Source: Chondrosia reniformis
Lineage: Eukaryota > Porifera > Demospongiae > Chondrillida > Chondrillidae
Direction: 5' to 3'
Assembly (NCBI GenBank): GCA_947172415.1
Contig: OX359191.1
Location: 4,154,001 to 4,218,000, forward strand
DNA length: 64,000 nt
Of the stretch, positions 58,774-64,000 are shown one piece after another (the stretch's first letter is position 1; every line of letters begins with the position of its first letter). The position numbers were made by a program, and so were the translations under genes. The notes beneath the pieces are model-generated. The model was not told the origin of the DNA and did not search any database. It saw nothing but the letters and a program-made list of their open reading frames with translations.

Positions 58774-61700
58774 ATGATGTGTTGGAATGTCTGTGGTTGG
58801 TATAGAAAATGTATGGGTCAGTCAAGTAGAGAACAGGATGGGAGGGATATCAGAAAGGAGGTGATTTCATTTTATGAGCCAGACATTTTGGCAGTGGTTG
58901 AAACCTGGCTTAAAGGTGAGGAGTCCATTTTGGTGGGGGGTACAAATGGATTGGTAACAACAGAACGAATCTGCAAAGGGGAGCAGTGAGGGGCTCAGGT
59001 GGGGTGGGGGTTCTGGTTAGGGAAGAGCTACTAGATGTTTATACAGTGGAGGTTTTGGATAGGAGTGTTGAAGACAAAACATGGGTCCATTTGAAAAGTA
59101 AGCAAGGAGAAGGGGACTTGGTAGTAGCAGTATGCTATGTGCCACCAGAGGCCTCTAGTAGGGGGAAGAGTGCAGAAGAAACATTTGGGGAATTGGAGGA
59201 ACAAGTCCAGAAATTTGGTGCTTTGGGCACTCTTGTAATATGTGGGGACTTCAATGCAAGGTGTGGACACTTGGTGGAAAAGGAGGCAGAAGACGAAGTG
59301 CCTGGTCGTAGGCTTGTTGACACAACCAAGAACTGGCAGGGTGAAGCTTTGATGAGTTTTTCAGATAACTCAGGACTCTACATTGTAAATGGTAGAATGG
59401 GAAGAGATGGATTCATATGTGTGTCCGGAAGAGGGAGTTCAGTAGTGGATTATTGCATACTCCCAAGGGAACAGCTTAAGAGTATTATTGGATTTAGAGT
59501 TGTAACAATGAGAGAGAGTTTGGAAGAAATGCACTTCAGAGGTGAAGCAATGAGGATTCCGGACCACTCACTCTTGATGTGGAATCTGCAATTGGAAGGC
59601 CCGGAATATTGGACAGGGAAGGAAAAGAATTGGAATGAGACAAAGAAGACAACCTTTATAGTCTCAGAAAATTATTTGGAGAATGACAGCAAGGAAATTA
59701 GGAAACTGGTGAATAAAGTGAAAGTCTCTAGGAGTCAGAAGGATATAGATGAGGTATATAAGGAAGTTACAATTTTGCTCAGGTCTAGATTGAAAGAGGT
59801 GACATGGAGAAGTGATCAAAAGAGACAGCCTTGGTTTTCAAAGGAACTGGGAAAGCTGCGGAGGAAGTTCCATATAGCAGAAAAAGAATGGCTGCACTGT
59901 AGAGGGAAGAAAGAATATTTGGTGAAAAGAGGACACTACTTGGAGATAAGGAGGAATTACAAAAAGCAGTTAGGAGAACTAAAAGAGTTTATGTAGAAAA
60001 GAGAGGGCAAGATATGGAAAGACTTCTAAAACAACCTAGGAAATGGTGAAAACTTGCAAGGAAATTGGAAATACTGAGGAAGACTTCAGCAAATGAGCAT
60101 GATCTTAGTACAGTGAAGGATAAGGAAGGAAGAATAAAGCGGGGGAAATCAGCAACTGGAGTGTGGAAGGATCCCTTTAAAGAAGTCCTTAATGCGGGTG
60201 GGAACCTCAGCCAGAAGAGTACAGTGGAGGATCAAGTTTTAGAAGCAGAACCACAAGGTCACAGCGGTGGATCTTCTCATCAATGAAGAAATATCAAGGG
60301 AGGAAGTCCAATGGGCTCTATCAAAGTTAAGGAAGAAGGCAGCTCCAGGGAAAGATAGTTTGACAGCAGAGATGATAAACAGGAGCTGTCTATAGGAGCT
60401 GTGGCACACATTACTGAATGTCTGCTGGAAGGAGGGTAGGATTCCAACCATATGGAAAAAGTCCATCGTGGTACCAGTACCGAAGAAGAGAAGACAAGGA
60501 GCCTGTGTGATGGATGACTTCGGGGGGTGTCGTTACTGTCAGTTGTGTACAAAGCTATGTGCATGATTTTGCAAGAGAGATTGATGACATTTTGTGAGAG
60601 GCAGAAGCTAATAGAATAGGAACAAGGAGGATTCAGAAGAGGGTAGAGGCTGCAGAGACCAGGTGCTTTCTCTGTCTTTGTTAGGTCAAGTGAGGATGGC
60701 CTACAATAAGAAGGGTATGATGGGAGCCTTTGTAGACTTTAGCAAGGCGTATGACAGAGTGGACCGACATAAGCTATGGAGGGTGCTGGAAGCTGGGGGA
60801 GTAACGAGGAGAACTCTAACTTTCCTAGAAGCAAGTTATGAAAGCATCAGCTGTGAAGTGAGGATAGGAAAAGGGCTGAGTGAACCCTTTGAAGTGTCAA
60901 GAGGGCTGAGACAGGGGTGTGTCCTATCCCTTCTGCTGTTCTCCTTGTATATCAACAGTTTGGTGGAGAAGCTGAGAAGCAGAGAGGTCGGGGTGAGGTG
61001 TCGTGGAAAACTGATACCAGGGCTTCTGTATGCGGATGATATGATCTTACTGGCAAATAATGAGGAGATGCTCAAGGATGGATTAAACGTGCTGGAAGAA
61101 TGGTGTAGGCAGTGGGGTGTAAAAGGTAATGTTCCAAAGTGTGCCATTATGCATATTAGGAGAAAAGGAGTCACGCGTGCCAGAGGAGTATTTAAGATTG
61201 AGGGGGAAGAAATCCAGCTAGTAACAAGTTATAAATATTTAGGGTGGATGATAGATGAATGTCTAAATATGAAAGGAATGGTAGAAGTGAGAGCAAAGGC
61301 AGGGTATAAGGCCCTTGGGTTATGGATGAGTAGGTGTAGACAGAATGTTGGTGGAATTAAAGGGGGGGCTTTTAGGAGACTGATGGAAACCTTGGTGGAT
61401 TCAGTGCTGCTGTATGGAGCAGAAGTATGTGGGTGCTGCAGACAACTGCAGGAAGTAGAGCAGGTGCAGCTAAGAGGGTACAGAGTCTTCCTTGGTGTAA
61501 ATCGCTTACATCCCAAAACCTCCCTACAGATGGAAATGTACATGCTACCTCTGGAATGGGCAGCCAAGAAGAGAAGTATGGCCTTCTGGTTCAGGATAAT
61601 GAGAATGGAGGAAAGTAGGTTGCTCAGACTGGTGGCACTGGAAGCTGCAGAATTGGGTAGGAAGGTAAAATGGATTGAGGACCTTCATTCAAACCTGGCA

Positions 61701-62233
61701 GAAATTGGATGGGACAATGTAGACCCACAGGATTTAGAGGCAGTATCTCTGAAAGAGTTAGGACACATGATAAATTGTGGAGTGTGGAGAGCAGTGATAG
61801 ATAAGTGGGAGACAGACTTAGAGAGCAAGCCAAAGCTCAGTGTGCTTCGGGAAATCTATGATAGAGGGTACAGTGCCAGATATGTGGAAGTGGAGGACAA
61901 GAAGATGAGAAGGATCTTGACTAAATTGTGAGGGGTACAGCAGACCTTAGAATAGAAACAGGCAGGTGGAGAGGGCTAAGACGTGAGGATAGGGTGTGCA
62001 CCATTTGCTGTGACAGTGAAATAGAAGATACAGAACATCTTATCTTGAGATGCAAAGTAGCAGGAGAAGAGAGGAAAAACGTATTGGAGGAAATGAAGAA
62101 GTTGGATGGGGACCTACAAGACAAGAGTGAAAAGGAACAGTTAGCGGCAATTTTAGATGGGGCAGTAAGACAGACAAGGGTAAGAAAAGCAGTGGAGAGG
62201 ATATGGGACAGGCGATTCCAGCTATGCAAATGA
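58774..62233 (+). pseudogene. LINE ORF2: APE endonuclease, reverse transcriptase, zinc knuckle (broken)
   Basis: Nicks target DNA and reverse-transcribes the element RNA there. Endonuclease: CWNVCGW at the start, then, after a frameshift near 58985, GGVGVLVREE, LVICGDFNARCGH, SVVDYC and IPDHSLLMWN. Linker to about 60000. Reverse transcriptase: ALSKLRKKAAPGKDSLTAEM (60310), then a TAG, KKSIVVPVPKK, another shift and stop near 60520-60625, GAFVDFSKAYDRVD, SRGLRQGCVLSLLLFSLYIN and GLLYADDMILLA with the catalytic YADD (61027-61038). The thumb and C-terminal region stay open to 61931. A final frameshift leads to the zinc knuckle CTICCDSEIEDTEHLILRC and a stop at 62233. At least five disabling changes are visible, yet all domains are easy to read. 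Confidence 0.9.
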
Positions 62234-62407
62234 ACAGGGGAAGAGTTATTAGGATGTTTAATGACAGAAACAGAAATGTGAATTCTTTTGTTTTTTTCTT
62301 TTCTTTTTTTACGGTTTTGGTCTTGTACAGTGCAATACGGGGCAAGTTGCCCTAGAGTGGAGCACACACACAATGCACTTAAAAGTTAAATAATTATAAT
62401 AATAATA

Positions 62408-63283
62408 TACAACTAGTACATATAACTAGGACATACAACTCAAACATACAACTACTACTACAATTAGTATATAGAACTAGTACTTAGAATGAATACATAA
62501 AACTAGTTCATACAACTAGAACCTACAATTAGTAAGTAAACTAATACTAGTACATGCAACCAGTACAAACAAATAGTACTTACAACTTGTACATACAGTT
62601 AGTACATACAAGTAGTACATACAACTAGTACATACAACTAGTACATAGAATTAGTACATACAGCTAATATATATAACTAGTGCATACACATTTACATAGC
62701 ATATATAAATAGTACATACAACTAGTACATTCATCTAGTACATACAACTAGTACATATAACTTGTACATACAACTAGTACATATACTTTGTGCACACACA
62801 TATTACATATTAGTACATATAAGTAGTATATACATACAACTAATACAAAAACTAGTACATATAACTAGTACATACAACTATACATATGAGCACTATATAC
62901 ACCAATAACTAGTACATATAAATAGTTCATACAACTAGTACATACAACTAGTACATAAAACTAGTGAATAGAACTAGTCCATACAACTCGTACATACAAT
63001 TATTTCTCTTAGTTAGTACATACAAATAATACATAGAAGGAGTACATAAAAATAGTACATGCAACTAGTATATAACTGATACGTTCAACTAGTACATACA
63101 ACTAGTACATACAACTGGTAGATAACTAGTACATACAACTACTACATACAATTAGTAAATACAACTAGTATATACAACTCATACAATTAGAACGTAAAAT
63201 TAGTAAGTATAACTAATACTAGTACATGCAACTAGTACAAACAACTCGTACATGCAATTAGTACATACAACTAGTATATAGAA
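62408..63283 (+). repeat. 13-bp ACTAGT minisatellite, + orientation
   Basis: Satellite between the LINE tail and a second Penelope-like fragment. No gene is seen. Confidence 0.94.
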
Positions 63284-63372
63284 TTTGAAATGATACGGAT
63301 TGTTTGTTGCGATCATATTAGTAGAGGGATACAGATGAGTCCCAGCAACACAATTGTTTTATCAAATTTGAA

Positions 63373-63400
63373 CGTTTCAACCCAAAGGTCTTCATCAGCA
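63373..63400 (-). ncRNA. Hammerhead-like core motif
   Basis: On the - strand CTGATGA (63398-63392) is followed by ACC-loop-GGT pairing and GAAA (63378-63375), then CG. This is the core order of a hammerhead, at the place Penelope-like elements carry one. Stem III and the cleavage triplet are not convincing here. Confidence 0.35.
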
Positions 63401-63742
63401 AATGAGGAGATGACTACAAACCAGGTTTAAATAGTTAAGGTGACATGGAATGAGTAATGATGTATTGCCACATAATAAATAGAAGTAAATTACTGTTTTA
63501 GTTAATAATGTCATTCCAATTGGATCTAAATGTAATCCTGAGTCCATGTTAATACAGGGAGTCTTCTGAATCAGCATGGTTTCTTTAATCATTCTCTTTA
63601 GTCTGTAGGTCTCCTGGGTTATGATGGTAGCTTGGTCCAATCCGATGTCATGTGAAGTATTCATAACATGAACAGCTATAGAATTGTTTGTGTCCATTCT
63701 ACATACTGACTTCTTGTGTTCCTTCACTCTTGCATTGATGGT
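63395..63742 (-). pseudogene. GIY-YIG endonuclease C-terminal part of a Penelope-like element
   Basis: Would nick DNA to start retrotransposition. INARVKEHKKSV, NNSIAVHVMNTSHDI, ATIITQETYRLKRMIKETML and INMDSGLHLDPI match the second half of Penelope-type GIY-YIG domains: Arg and His near the helix, then the conserved Glu before TYRLKR. The GIY and YIG strands and the whole RT are missing because the copy is 5'-truncated near 63745. The frame runs a further ~30 residues after LDPI, where these proteins usually end, so a stop was probably lost. Confidence 0.75.
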
Positions 63743-63745
63743 TAT

Positions 63746-64000
63746 ATGTATATGTCCTAGTTGTATGTAGTAGTTGTATATACTAGTTGCATGTACTACT
63801 TGTATGTAGTAGTTGTATATACTAGTTATGTACCAGTTGATTGTACTAGTTGTAAGTATTAGTTGAACATATCAGTTATATACTAGTTGCATGTACTAGT
63901 TTGGTGTACTAGTATTATGTACTCCTTCTATGTATTTGTTTTATGTAATAGCTAAGAGGAATAATTGTATGTATGAGTTGTATGTACTAGTTAAATGTGC
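63746..64000 (-). repeat. 13-bp ACTAGT minisatellite, - orientation
   Basis: Satellite reading TGTATGTACTAGT to the window edge. Orientation differs from the block before the Penelope-like fragment. No gene is seen. Confidence 0.92.

Larger units (their letters stand above)
57551..62407 (+). mobile_element. Non-LTR (LINE) retrotransposon with APE endonuclease, near full length
   Basis: About 4.9 kb inserted in satellite. Order: GC-richer 5' leader, ORF1 with a PHD-like finger, ORF2 with APE endonuclease, reverse transcriptase and C-terminal zinc knuckle, and a short 3' region ending in a TAATTATAATAATAATA tail. This is the layout of the CR1/L2/Jockey-like range of LINEs; exact clade is not determined. 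The GC content and G-rich sense strand contrast sharply with the satellite. Several stops and frameshifts make it inactive. Confidence 0.9.
63284..63745 (-). mobile_element. Penelope-like element 3' fragment, endonuclease type
   Basis: 5'-truncated insertion on the - strand containing the end of a GIY-YIG endonuclease and ~110 bp of 3' region with a hammerhead-like core. It is unlike the element at 55016-57396, so the window has two distinct Penelope-like lineages. Confidence 0.78.

Overview
This window looks like heterochromatic, gene-poor DNA of an invertebrate animal; I cannot place the phylum from the sequence alone. No host gene is visible. Most of the 64 kb is one degenerate AT-rich minisatellite of about 13 bp (ACTAGTACATACA on one strand, TGTATGTACTAGT on the other), into which transposable elements of at least eight families have inserted. 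Intron-bearing transposase remains, non-LTR and Penelope-like retroelements, pogo/Tigger and Tc1/IS630-like DNA transposons and foldback elements all point to a metazoan nuclear genome. In this annotation satellite on the + strand reads ACTAGTACATACA, and satellite on the - strand reads TGTATGTACTAGT.

Layout. 14-773: compound foldback element, the first of four copies. 774-4980: satellite with an orientation switch near 3957. 4983-7020: decayed Tc1/IS630-like element. 7483-9449: Tigger-like element with a broken transposase. 10102-13019: nearly intact Tc1/IS630-like element. 13682-15558: 5'-truncated R2-like retrotransposon set between two ~300-bp direct copies of the same satellite stretch. 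16.2-31.9 kb: a giant nested palindrome whose centre lies in a second Tigger-like element (22091-25482); its arms carry mirror-image copies of satellite, the foldback element and a ~0.4-kb repeat. 31.9-55 kb: mostly + strand satellite with a higher-order pattern, recent internal duplications, two ~90-bp Penelope-like 3' tails and a - strand block at 48.1-49.7 kb. 55016-57396: Penelope-like element with a candidate hammerhead ribozyme. 57551-62407: almost full-length non-LTR retrotransposon (PHD-type ORF1; APE endonuclease, reverse transcriptase and zinc knuckle in ORF2). 63284-63745: a second Penelope-like fragment with the tail of a GIY-YIG domain and another hammerhead-like motif.

Function. 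Every protein-coding region is a transposon gene, and all but the truncated R2-like ORF carry at least one visible stop or frameshift. The most unusual gene content is in the central Tigger-like element: a HIRAN-like accessory gene divergent from the transposase across about 80 bp, beside an end region with five spaced GGTCRCC motifs. Because the palindrome is centred inside this transposase gene, both ends of the element are copies of the same 5' end. The sequence is best explained by an inverted duplication that started within the transposon and also copied the flanking satellite. If transcribed, the inverted-repeat transposon graveyard could make long double-stranded or piRNA precursor RNA; that is inference only.
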